A stretch of 64,000 nt of DNA from Lingula anatina (taxonomy: Eukaryota; Brachiopoda; Lingulata; Lingulida; Lingulidae): the NCBI RefSeq assembly GCF_001039355.2, contig NW_019775388.1:9609-73608 (forward strand), written 5' to 3'. How positions within the stretch are numbered: the first letter of the stretch is position 1; each line of letters opens with the position of its first letter. Below the pieces are notes generated by a model. That model worked only from the letters and a program-made list of their open reading frames with translations. It did not search any database and was not told the DNA's origin. Both the position numbers and the translations under genes were made by a program. Shown here piece by piece: positions 1 to 10,900 of the stretch.

Positions 1-299
1 CGTTTATCATAGTCTTTATATTACATCTTTGTTAACTTCATCATCAGTGTTCATGATGGCCATGATTGAAGCAATGTGTGCACTAATGTAGACAACATTA
101 TGCATAAAAATGTCCTTTATTGACGAGTAAGCAGTGTGGTCTGTAGACGGCCTAATATGTTGCAATATTTCGATGATATTGTTGACACCGTGAAACATTA
201 CATTATCTTTCTTTCTTTCATTCTTTTTACAAATGTAAAATTGGAATATAATGAACAAATAAACTAAATGATTGTTATTGAAAACAGTCATTGTTTAAG

Positions 300-363
<64 letters not shown>

Positions 364-844
364 GATGCTTATGGTCTTTTATTGGTTCTCTGCAAATGAA
401 GCATTTTGCAGGCTATTAATCTTTGTACCTCCAAATGCTCCAGACTTATAGCTTTCTCCCTCATAATATTTCAATTTGTCCATCTTTAGCGCATTAGAGA
501 GCGTAATTTTTTTAGCCTTGTCCACAAGAAAGGTGGTTTAATGCATGTTGTGGCAAGCCAGCAATCGTGAAAAAGAGTAACTGCACTTTGCTTTTCTATG
601 GCGTTGCTGCTACCATAGTGGTTTTTGGTGCAGTTATGCTCATGTTCGAAAAAAATAGCAATAGTACTCAGTGCTATCCATAAAATGTGACAATACAATT
701 AAACAAGCAGTACAGATACAATGTGACATGACACTTGACAGAGAGCAGATCTTATCTCGGCATTAAGAACCATGCTGTTAACAGTTCAATACATAAACCA
801 AGCAATTTCCAAAATAATAGAGCATGGGAATCTACATTACTGGA
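1..844. other. Non-coding left edge
   Basis: AT-rich, CpG-poor DNA. It contains one (TA)n microsatellite and no open reading frame with recognisable protein features. The short ORFs here lack any domain pattern and are probably chance. The minus-strand transposon-like remnant begins to the right of this stretch. Confidence 0.6.
302..360. repeat. (TA)n microsatellite
   Basis: An uninterrupted alternating TA tract of about 58 bp. It is self-complementary and could form a cruciform. Confidence 0.97.
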
Positions 845-1550
845 AATTCTTAAAAACTCTTCTTGCTGCAATTTTTTACAGAACCACCTCTTGCTCTTTG
901 GCAGCCCCTTCAGCCCTAATCATTTGGGGTGATACCACTGGTCACATCTGTCACACCCTACCATATCACCCTCCTCAGATGCTGTTTTGTATACACAGTA
1001 AATTGGGGCTTTTACTGCTGCAGCAGCCTCAACAACAGGGCAAACCTCCCGTAGCTCCACCTTTCTACTAACCAATTCCGGCTACACATGCCTCTCCCAG
1101 AACTCGGTAAGGACAGTCACCATTTCTTTACAAAACCGGTCACTTCTCAGGACTCTAGAAACAGTACAATCTTTGGGAGACCATACCACGAAGTCACAAA
1201 AATTCACATTGCAAATTAGCATCTGGAGCTGGACCTGTGCATAATATTTGTGATTCTGTTTCAAATAAAAGTTTTCATCCAGGTAATCAGGGGGGCAATT
1301 CTTACGGAAATGTTCTTATATTTGCAAAAGGGCACTTCACTTCTACAGTGCCTTCACCACAACAAGAAGTGCATTTTACAATAGCATCTGGCGATACCCC
1401 AAGCCATGGCTGCTTAGTGTCCAATCTGAGGCCAGAGCTGTTGATGCTGATATCATTGTGGTTCTGATCAGTGTACAATTGTTGATATCGGGTGAGGGCG
1501 TCCTTTTCATGTTCTCGTCCCCATCTAATAGGAGCACTGTTGTGAGCTTG
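845..1550 (-). pseudogene. Broken YqaJ-like nuclease + PHD finger gene, transposon-associated
   Basis: Read on the minus strand, this shows the landmarks of the YqaJ-type (lambda-exonuclease-like) nuclease domain seen in many multicopy invertebrate genes. In order there is a WGREHEKDAL-type helix near 1523-1495, a PWLGVSPDA motif near 1420 with the metal-binding Asp, a cysteine-rich CTSCCGEG turn, and VEVKCPF near 1340 with the catalytic E-x-K. After these come HKYYAQVQLQM near 1240 and CDFVVW near 1190. The same frame continues into a PHD finger at about 866-1000 (YCVYK, GCDRCDQWYHP, WFC).

The gene is dead. A one-base frameshift lies near 1305-1320 between VEVKCPF and the QVQ motif. A TAG at 1082-1084 separates the nuclease from the PHD finger. 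A TGA at 920-922 replaces the cysteine expected after WYHPK in the PHD finger. It lies about 90 bp downstream of the intact minus-strand gene at 1639-3029 and may belong to the same element. The domain calls are by eye from motif order. Confidence 0.8.
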
Positions 1551-1638
1551 TTAAGCTGAAGTGAGCTTGTTAATCGGAGATGGAGCTGGACTCTCTGGTC
1601 TGTCTTCAACCTAGGATCCAAAATAAATCCAATTTGAC

Positions 1639-3029
1639 TCATTTTGAAGATGATTTATTCTTAAGAGATTTTCTTAGCCCCTTTTCTTTCAGAGTAGTTT
1701 TTGTGATCTGTTGGTACTTTTCCAAGAGTTTTCTTCGAAAAGAGTTCCCTCTAATGGTAATATAAAGACGTATGAACATGTACATAAGGTCCATTTTTAC
1801 CTTGGTTGTTGCACCTGTTGTCAATTTCTCCCAGTAAGAAAGAAGTAAAGAATTTTTCAGAGCAGAATCCCAAATTGGAGAAGTTAAATTGCCATGATGG
1901 TAGTGAATGAGGGTTGGTGTCGAGAATTGTTTGCTAACAATCTCCTCAAGCAATCTTAAAAACAGAAATAACTCATCTGATATGTGAAATAGGCCTCCTC
2001 TATCAAGAGTATTTACCCACTTACATGTATTCTTCAAATACCCAGCAGCCTGACTGCCTTTCCCCATCATCATTGTTTTAATAATGTCACTGTAATGAGG
2101 CTTATTCTTTTTACATTTATCCGATAGCTTTCGGCACATGGCTCCTCCCACATATCTCAATGCTTGTTGTTCCAAGTTTGACATTGAGGGTTTGTCAACG
2201 AATGAAGAATATAGTTTTGTGTCCATAGAATCTCTGTACTTAACAGTCTCTTTAAAAAGTGCAGTCACTAAGGTATGAAATGTTTGCTTGAAGGCAAATG
2301 AGCAATAATGCAGACCAGTGATTTCAGCCAAAAATGTAATTCCCTTTTTAGTAAACTCGGATTGTGTCCTGAGTAAGTGAAACTGTGACCACATGCCTTC
2401 CACCTGTGCACTTGGGAGGTTTTTTTTGTCCCCAGAAGTCAAAGCATCCCAAATAAAAGTCTCAAGCCATTTAGGAACCTCTGACAATCTTGAGTGAGTG
2501 ACTTTCAGGATTTCTAGTGCATTCAAACCATCCTCAGATAATGAATAAATGCTGTCCCCCAAAACTACATCAATTGCAGTGAGTAGAAGCATCAAAATAT
2601 TCTGGGTCAACTTCTCTCGGGACAATGCTGAAGCACGCCCCACTGCTGGCATTGGTTTTCTACGGGAAATATTCTCTAAAGATAATCAGTATAAAAATTA
2701 GGAAAAGAATAATACCAATATCTAATACTGATACACAAACATTTGTTTATGTTAGAAACAAAACTGGTAAAACCACAAATGTACATATACTTAAATGTGC
2801 AAAGGTACTGTATATGTGGTTAAGATTTTTAAATATACATGAATCTCTATTCTTTATTTAATACTCACTCGCTTTCTTTGTTGGTGGTGGTATGATCTCA
2901 TCCTCCTCTCCTTCAGAATCATCTTCAAAGCTACTGTTTAAAATACTCTCCCAATCAAAATTTTCATCGTCCTCAAAGAACACAAAATCTTCCTTCCCAN
3001 AAAGAGGGATTGTATTCACATGAAGACAT
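1639..3029 (-). CDS. Unrecognised two-exon gene, probably transposon-associated
   Basis: Exon 2 (2642 to 1639) is a 333-codon open stretch with a stop at 1639-1641. Exon 1 (3029 to 2869) encodes an acidic segment (FEDDENFDWES, EGEEDEIIPPP). The exon 1 donor is A|GTGAGT (minus-strand GT at 2868-2867) and the exon 2 acceptor is CAG ending at 2643. The phases match (1+2) and would give about 387 residues.

The frame of exon 1 works only if the single N at 3000 is not a real base. An in-frame ATG at 3057-3059 is an alternative start, 10 codons upstream. The protein is mostly helical in appearance. It has a YVGGAMCRKL motif mid-protein, reminiscent of transposase C-terminal regions, and a basic tail (RLYITIRGNSF, then KGLRKSLKNK). 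I believe the tail recurs in multicopy invertebrate genes of unknown function, but I cannot name the family. Its neighbour is a broken YqaJ-PHD gene, so a mobile element is the likeliest context. Confidence 0.55.
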
Positions 3030-4702
3030 TTCTGTGCACAGACAAAGCTTTCTTTTCATAATGAGGGCATCTTCGATAGGTCATCTTGTTCACAAAGGTC
3101 CATTGCAAATTGGAGTGACTTAAAATTATTAGTGATGAAATCTAAACAGATCAGTTGCACTTCCTATAGTATTGATGCTTAGCTCCTATTTGGTGATTTT
3201 TTTTATGCAAGCTAGGTAGTAGAAAACATCAAAAAACTGAAAATAGCTGTTTCATCCTAAAATCTCTGATATAATGTCATCAGGAAAATCATCATACTTT
3301 TTCTGAGGACAAATATCTATGAACATTTGAAGATACTATTATAACAACCAGTTTTATATAAAGTCATTTTGGCCTGGTTTTGACTAACAGGCTATATAAC
3401 CTTAAAGTGGAAAAATAAAACAAATGATATTAACACCTAAACAGTGATAAATCATCAACCTTTCCTGGAATAAGAAAATAGTCAGTAGGATGATGAGAAT
3501 GGCACCCTTGCCAAGTAGATATGAAACAACTTTGATCTTCCAAATCTTTGTACATCTTTTCTGACAAGTTGTTGCTGTTTGTTTTAAGTCGCTTTCATTT
3601 GACACAGTAATCAACTTCACCCTTTTCATTGGGTGAAGTTCTCCTCCCATACAAAATACTCAATGCAAGTAATCTGATGTCTCTGAGATTGTGTGTTCTC
3701 AGTGGTAACTGCCTGCCTACTGCAAGAGTTAATCCAGGTATTGTTTACTTGGCAATTAGGAGTCTGGTGGGGATAATAAGGGGAAGTGGTGAGGTGGGTT
3801 ACCTAACATCTTAGTTCATTAGTTTTCTTGATTGGTTTGACAGAAACCACCAGTGGACCATAGTGAGGTAAATTACGAAGGAGAGCTTGAGTGTTTTTAC
3901 AAGCTGCCTTTTTCTTTGGATGTCCTGGCTTTGATTGACATGTTATTGTTGCCATTTGTGTTTAATTTTGTTTCCTAAGTCATTAATACCAGGTGATGTT
4001 GCATAACACAAGCAGGAGGTTATGATGGAGGTTTCTCCATCTTCTTCTCTCTCCATGTGAGTGTATGTGTATGTATATGTTTGAGTTGAATGGGTTAAAA
4101 TTTTTCACTAAAATTACTCACTTATCAGTTATGAAACTGTTTTATGGAAATGTTGCTATTGTACATATTTTTCGTTTTGTTTTAACCCATTTACCCAATA
4201 TAATCCCTATATATGTAATATCCCTTGAAATTTGATTAACATGTTGCACATGTCTATAATTTCCATTTGACAGATATTTTTGAAAAAAATAACATTCTTA
4301 AATAATTGAACATCTCTCATTTCTAACCATTTCATCAGAGCATTGTATATACTTTAATAACAGATCTGACAAATTTTCTCTGAGGCACATAAATGCTTTT
4401 TGATTTAAGATCTATGCAGCTTAAAGATTATCAGTTCACACTTAATGGATTTTGAATATTTTTTGGTAAAATGTTTAAGCTTTTATGTAGAGGCTGTCTA
4501 ATGAGAGTATCACCTACTGCACCTATATAGTATTAAGAGATGTAAGCTGTTATCTCCATTGGAGCAACTATACTACCACCTTCTAGATGACTACAAAGCT
4601 TTTTTAAATCTACAATGTATCCAATTTGCTGCTCAGGTACTTTGTGCATATTTTATGATTAAGTCAGGCTTTAAAATACATAAAATGCACACCCACCTAC
4701 CT

Positions 4703-4760
4703 ACACACACACACGCACGCATGCACGCATGCACTCGTGCGCACACACACACACACACAT
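4703..4760. repeat. (CA)n / CGCATG-type compound microsatellite
   Basis: An ACAC tract interrupted by a GCACGCATGCACGCATGC-type block, then ACAC again. It produces a spurious His-rich reading frame. Confidence 0.95.
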
Positions 4761-7110
4761 TATCTGCTTTGAAGACACAGATGAACCACAGCATACTTTT
4801 TCTCACTAATTATTGTGGTGGTATGAACTCAAAAGCACCCAATGTTGTTTTCTTTGAGATCTGTGACAGAGAGATAATGAAAAAGTCTCACCTAGGCCTT
4901 GAGCTTTTCTGAGAAATGTACTCATGTTTTCATTTGCTCTTGATGAAAAGTAACATTTCCCATTTCACTCCCTGGATTCATCGAGGAAAATGAAAGTGTC
5001 ACTCAAGAGGACAGCAGTAACAAAAGAGAGTTAGTCAGGTGATTGAATCACCTGAAAGATTTACTCAAGTCATATGAGGTCTTATTGCCAAGACATATCA
5101 CAAGGGATTCTGGGTGCCTGCAGAGCAATAGCAGTATGGGGAGTCCACACTCGTGAACAATGCACTTCTTGTCCTGGCGACATCAAAATTTTATGTTTGA
5201 TTGGGCAGTTGCATGATCAGTTGTCTGGATGCATAGCAACAAACCAAATCAGAACTTTTTCTCCTTTTTTATGATTTTATTGAGGCCTGGGGACTCGAGG
5301 CTCCTGTTTTATTTCCCTGGGTTCTCTTCCATCTTGTCTGCTCAACCGAAGGCTCATAAAAAGTTCATGTTTGTACATGCCACTGTGGCAAAATGTCAGA
5401 AATCTAACTTTGTTTTTCATGATAACCGTCTTTGTTAAAGAACAAAAATATTGGCAAGGAAGTCCAGTTAAGGTGATTCAATTTTCTGTATTTCCCTGTA
5501 GTCAGCCCAGGGGAACAGGAGAGACATAGGGAATGAGGCTTCTGTAACCAAAAACTTGTGTCTAGAAAATCTCATTATCAAGAGACAGGGAATGAAGTAG
5601 CTGCATCATTAACTCAGAAATAGTACATCTTACCATTTCCTCAAATAGGAGTTTTCTTCAGAAATTTCCTTGAATTCAATTTATTAGTGGTGAATATTGC
5701 CGAAAGGACTCGTCTGTTAAAAACTCATTGTCAATATGCCATTGGCAGTTGCATGTGACTCTTGAACATTTAATTGGGGCTAAAAAATGATAAAAAATAA
5801 GCCTTAGAAAAATAAATTTGATAATTTGTGTGAAATTCAAACAGCCCTATAAATGATTTTGAAAAAAGAACATTGATGAACAGCCATTATCTGCATAGAG
5901 CATTTCATTGTGTATCGTTAGAGTTGGCATCGCTGGTAGAAATGTGTTTGATTCTTAGTGACATATTGTTATGGAGCCTTGTTGTATCAGCGGTGCAATA
6001 CTGCATCCAGACACAATCAATAAAACAATAACTCGTAATCAATCCTCAGTTGGCTAGACAACTGATTTTGTTTAAGGTATTTATTAATAATTCCACCAGG
6101 CAATAATGTGTCAATACTATGAGATCAGCTTAGTGACCATAGTTAGGCATAAGTCACCCATGGCCATGTTTCCACTTAACAAAGTTAAAAAAAGTTTGAA
6201 GAGAGAATCTGTGTTGGCTTCTTGTTGCTGCAAATGTGTTGTTAGCCAATTAGTATCTTTTAACTAGACCAGTGATACTTTGCTCAAGGAACTTTTTTTT
6301 CAGTTTTTAACTGGAGTAGAATTAGTTTAGTTTGCTAACAATGCATTTGTTCAATTGGCAAGGGCAGGGTTGTGATGTTTAAAACTTGCTTGAAAGACAC
6401 TTTTACCATGTAAAGTGGATGGTCTGTTTTTATGATTTTAGAAGACTGTCAGCTTGAAGGAACCTGCTCCCAGTAAGTTAACATGATATGGCATCCTTAT
6501 AGATGTTCAGTTTGAGCTTTCTACTGTAGGTGTTATACCAGGTGCCTTTCTGTCAGTCAGAATTGATTGCAATCAGTCAAAGTTTATCTTGATTATGACC
6601 AATGTGAACAGGACCATTGACAGCTTGTCAACAGACAATACTACCAGAATCCTCATGCACACAGTCACAAAAACAATTGTGAATGAGTCATCAGACAGTC
6701 CATCCATCATTGGAAGCGGTTGTTAACTTCTGATTGTGCTGAAGCATTATCAGTGGAGTGTCACTATGAGTTGATATATTTACTACCACAGCGTCTTGTC
6801 ACAAATATGATTCAATTTTGAAGATGTATCATTCATTTTCATTTGGTTATTATTATTATGCCAATGCGCTTTCTTAATTGGTAATGGCAAACATTGTCTC
6901 GGCAGAGAGACTCCCAGTGGCCTATGATTGCTTTAATAAACAGAGGGGAGATGAGTAATAGCGAAAAGAAGTGCTCTCTGAGTGTTAAAGATGGCAATGA
7001 TTTTAAGTAGTGAAAGTAAACAGTAATTTGGCAGTCTATCAGTTTGTGCATAACTTTCTATTCTTTATCATTTTGGGACCACTGAAAAAAGGAAATTTAA
7101 GTGCAAAAGG

Positions 7111-7112
7111 AT

Positions 7113-7159
<47 letters not shown>

Positions 7160-7160
7160 T
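7111..7160. repeat. (TTTA)n microsatellite
   Basis: About 12 tandem TTTA units followed by a T-rich tail to about 7206. A similar tract occurs at 56422-56460. Confidence 0.95.
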
Positions 7161-7695
7161 TGTTTCAGTTAGTAGGTCTTTTTTTTTATTTATTTTTTTT
7201 TTTTTGCAGCTAGTTTGGATAAATTAGAAACAAAAATATGAAGTACAGATAAAGATAGATGAATATGATAAAAAAGATTTTTGTGACAGGATAATTCTAG
7301 TAAATATTCAGCTGGAAAAACAAATGAGCATTAAAAAAACAAGTTTTGGGTCAATGCATGATTTAAACAAATGCATGCTTAAAGTAGCTGAGCAATGTTC
7401 AGTGATTGTTAAGTTTGCAAAATCTTTAAGATATAAGTGTTAAAATTGATATCCAGGTGTTTATTCCTGTTTGTCCAATTTTAGTACCCGTCTTTCCAAG
7501 GATAAAACTAAGTGAAGTCATTAGAAATTGTTTATACCAGTTAGAAGGTTAGTTTTGTTTTAAATAGATATGAGATTGTTTGACAAGAAATACATATTTT
7601 CAAATTTTCCAGTATTCAATCTCCATGCTTTAAAAGACAATTGGCCATGGTGTTCAGCATGCCAAATACTGTGTTCTTTCATGCTGCAAGTCCTT

Positions 7696-7951
7696 GACTG
7701 GGATCCCATACCTAGATTGATCTAACAGGATCAATCCATCTCCAAGGGGTTTCTTGCTAAATTACTTTCAGCTTAAGCAGCTTAGATGTCTTGCACACCT
7801 ACTGAAGCTGCTAATCAATAGTTAATTACCTCCTAACAGCTTCAGCAGGCGTGACAGACATCTAAGCTGCTTAAGTTTATTGTAATTTAGCGAGAATCCC
7901 CTTGGAGATAGATCGATCCACAATTAGTATGATAGGGTCTGGGAATGGTCC
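7696..7951. mobile_element. Foldback MITE-like element, copy 1
   Basis: The two halves are long imperfect inverted repeats. The left arm (about 7731-7816: ATCCATCTCCAAGGGG, CTTAAGCAGCTTAGATGTC, CTGAAGCTG) pairs with the right arm (about 7838-7918: CAGCTTCAG, GACATCTAAGCTGCTTAAG, CCCCTTGGAGATAGAT). Outer ends GACTGGGATCCC and GGGAATGGTC are also inverted. The ends and the central CCTACT...AATTA segment resemble the element at 44132-44346. No coding capacity, so it is a non-autonomous DNA transposon. Confidence 0.8.
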
Positions 7952-10900
7952 CCTTGTCTTCTTCTGATTCTCTGGTTCCCTACAATTATAGCAGAAAGTT
8001 TTCATTTTGGCACACTGATATCTGACAGGATCATCACATTAACAATCAAGTTAAAGCATTAACGCATCCATTAAATGAACCGTTTTAGTTTGGCAATCTC
8101 TTCAGTTTCAATTGACCATTTCACATGATTTTCCCAGTATTTTCCCATGGCCTTTTAAATGGTTAGTTTTATTCACCCAAACCCTGCATTGCCCTAATTC
8201 CTGCCCTGCCGTAACCCCTGGCCTTGAATGTCACCCACCCACTATGCCCGTCTGTGCTTTCTGTACCCTCCTTGTAATACAAGAACACTTGGCAGAGTTA
8301 GCCTCCAGACAGTGTTCAGCTGAGTTCAGTCTATACACATAACACTGGGAACAATTAATCCACTGTTTTTTTATTTTTTCCTAGCAATCTGACTCTTGTT
8401 TATAGTGGTTACCGTACATGTTGTAGAGCTCCAGGTAAATAGCACAGAGAGAAACCCTCTCTCCACATGCTGGGTCTTGAATAAAAAAATGAGTAAAAAA
8501 TATTTTTTAAAAAACGGAATGACAAAAAATAGTCTTGTTTGGGAAAATCAGTGGCAGTGATATTGGTACATTCCGTGCATTACGGAGGGTACCTTTTGGG
8601 AAGGGTGTAGCACTTTGGGTCTCCAGTCTTTCTGGTATTAATTGCCATTAACCCAAATAAATCTTGTCATGTTGAATTCTGGATAATTAATAATTGACAG
8701 CTGGTCATCACATGGTAGCCAGTGGTTAGAGGCCACACTGGCGCCTATTGACCACTGGGTACAAGGTGTTACAAATAACCATCATTCCACCTGTCTTTGA
8801 GAACCAAGGCACATTAATAGGGCAAGGACACGTGACACTAATTACTGAGCCCAACCTTGACATTTATTGAACAAATTGGTAGGAAGAAAATGGAAATGCA
8901 TGTATTTTTCAAAAGTTATATAGTCCTGCATTGCAAATAAGTGTAAATGCATAAATTTTATCATAAAAATAGCAGCCCGTAGCTGCACAATAAGTTACAA
9001 GTGGCATATGATTCTGTTAAATCCTATATCTGAGTAATTTAGGTTATTTAAATAATTTTTAAAATCATAAGCCCACAAGAAATGTATATCTTTAGATTCC
9101 ATGCTTTATTATCAACTTTTGGTCTATAGATCATGCCATACTCTAAATTAAAAGTTTTAATCATGAAAGAGCTGTTGTTGTTTTAATGAAAATACAGTAA
9201 ATGTGTATAAGCGTAAATCAACCAATTCAAGAATATTCTGAGTATTGTATGTCTATGATTGATGGTTGTCAGTTTTAATAGCATGTACCACTTGAATGGC
9301 TTTAAACATGTTTTTCCTTATCATCCACAAATATATGAATTAATTTGCTTTTGAGCACAGTCTAGGGTAAGCTATAATGTTCATTATCTAATTATAACTA
9401 TGGCAATATTTGATTAGGAAAATGCATTCTGATTATATTTAGGCAGGTGCTTGTTATAGTTTCAGGCAGTCTCCCCAATTTCTTATCAGGGTAAATGATG
9501 AAAAAGAGGTTACATGGTATTTGTAATATCTATTTAACATACTTGCAGTGTGCTATGATAATGTTTTGGGAGTGTTTTGATTCTAGAAGTTTATTCATAA
9601 CAATACACCTGGGAAATATCTGGTATACAGGAAAGAATTAGCCCTGAAACTAATTTATTCAGTGGACATCCAAATAAGCAAAATAACTTCCTCTTCTATA
9701 AATTGCTTTAATCTCTTCTGTGAAATGTGAATGTTATTTAGTATGTACACAGTAACCTTGGAGAAGTTGCCAACTAACTGCATCACATCATGCTACTATA
9801 TTTTTGTTTTGATGTCAGTATTAACTGTTTGGTTCATGATTTGGTTTAAAACCCCAAATGTACTTTTCAAATAGTTCGGCTGTGTACGTCTGTTGGGGAC
9901 AGATGAAAATAAGCATTGGCTTCGAGAAGATGTTTTTTCATCATCTAATTTTGCTTGTACCAGTATTATGCACATTTTAGATAGCCTTTGTACTGGTAGC
10001 TAGATAAACTGCTCTAGTTGTAAAATATTTAAAGAAGTCTAGACATAAAAAACTGCTACTAAATAAGTCAGAAAATTTTGGTAATGTCTATACAAGAATA
10101 ATAACATGGTTAAATTAATAATGACTAAGGTCCTCAAAACAATCTCTGAGACAGTATTTTATTTAAAAAAAAATGGAAAGAAGCTTGAGCAACAAAGACT
10201 GAAAACAAGGTTTTTCATATTTTCCATTAACTACATTAACAAAATGAAAATATATTAGAACAAAAATTGTTATGACAAAGGATGACAACTAATTATTTAT
10301 GTTCTTTTACTGCCATCAAATATGATATAGGCTTATTAAATTTGTGACAATTTTCTGGTTTCCAGGTGACATGACCAGAACATGAACAGCTACAGTAACT
10401 GTGCCACAGTTGCATGATAGTACAATACCAGCAGCAGCTAGATGCCTACATACACAGATGTTTGCTACACATTTGGCACCAACAAAATCCACAATTACAG
10501 CAGAAGCAGCAACAGCAGCAGCAGCAGGAATCATGGGTGACATGACAGTAGCATGCCAGGCATGTGTCGGAGTTGGGAGATCAGGCCACAGTTGGTATGT
10601 ATTCACAACAGAGAACTATACTTTGGTCTTTTCCACCTATTGCTATGACAGCAGAGCAGATGGTGCCTCATTAGGTCCCTACATTTGTGTGCTAGGACAC
10701 TATCTTTGACACGCAGATGGAATTGACAAGGGTTGATAAGATCAGGCAAAACTACAAGGTTATACAATACAAGTGGGGTGTCCACTCTGATTGTGTAAGG
10801 GTATCATTAAGAACCCTGAAAGTATGACCCAAGCTTGACCACAGGTACATTTTGATGAGGGGGACAGGACACCATTTGTCCAGTAACAAGCATCTTAAGG

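Larger units (their letters stand above)
3030..7695. other. CpG-poor non-coding stretch
   Basis: I see no supported gene. It contains a CA/CG-type microsatellite near 4703-4760 and a (TTTA)n tract at 7111-7160, otherwise AT-rich unique-looking sequence. The ORFs of 60-117 codons here are either microsatellite read-through or lack any domain pattern. Confidence 0.6.

Noticed and set aside
1376-1642. 88-codon minus-strand ORF as an independent gene
   Set aside because: It covers the YqaJ domain in the wrong frame. The conserved nuclease motifs read in a neighbouring frame.
4559-4912. 117-codon ORF with His/Thr-rich centre
   Set aside because: The centre is CA-microsatellite translation; the rest shows no similarity I recognise.
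10401-10709. 102-codon ORF with Ala-rich segment, and its antisense partner
   Set aside because: The Ala run comes from a CAG/GCA repeat. Both strands are open by composition, with no domain.
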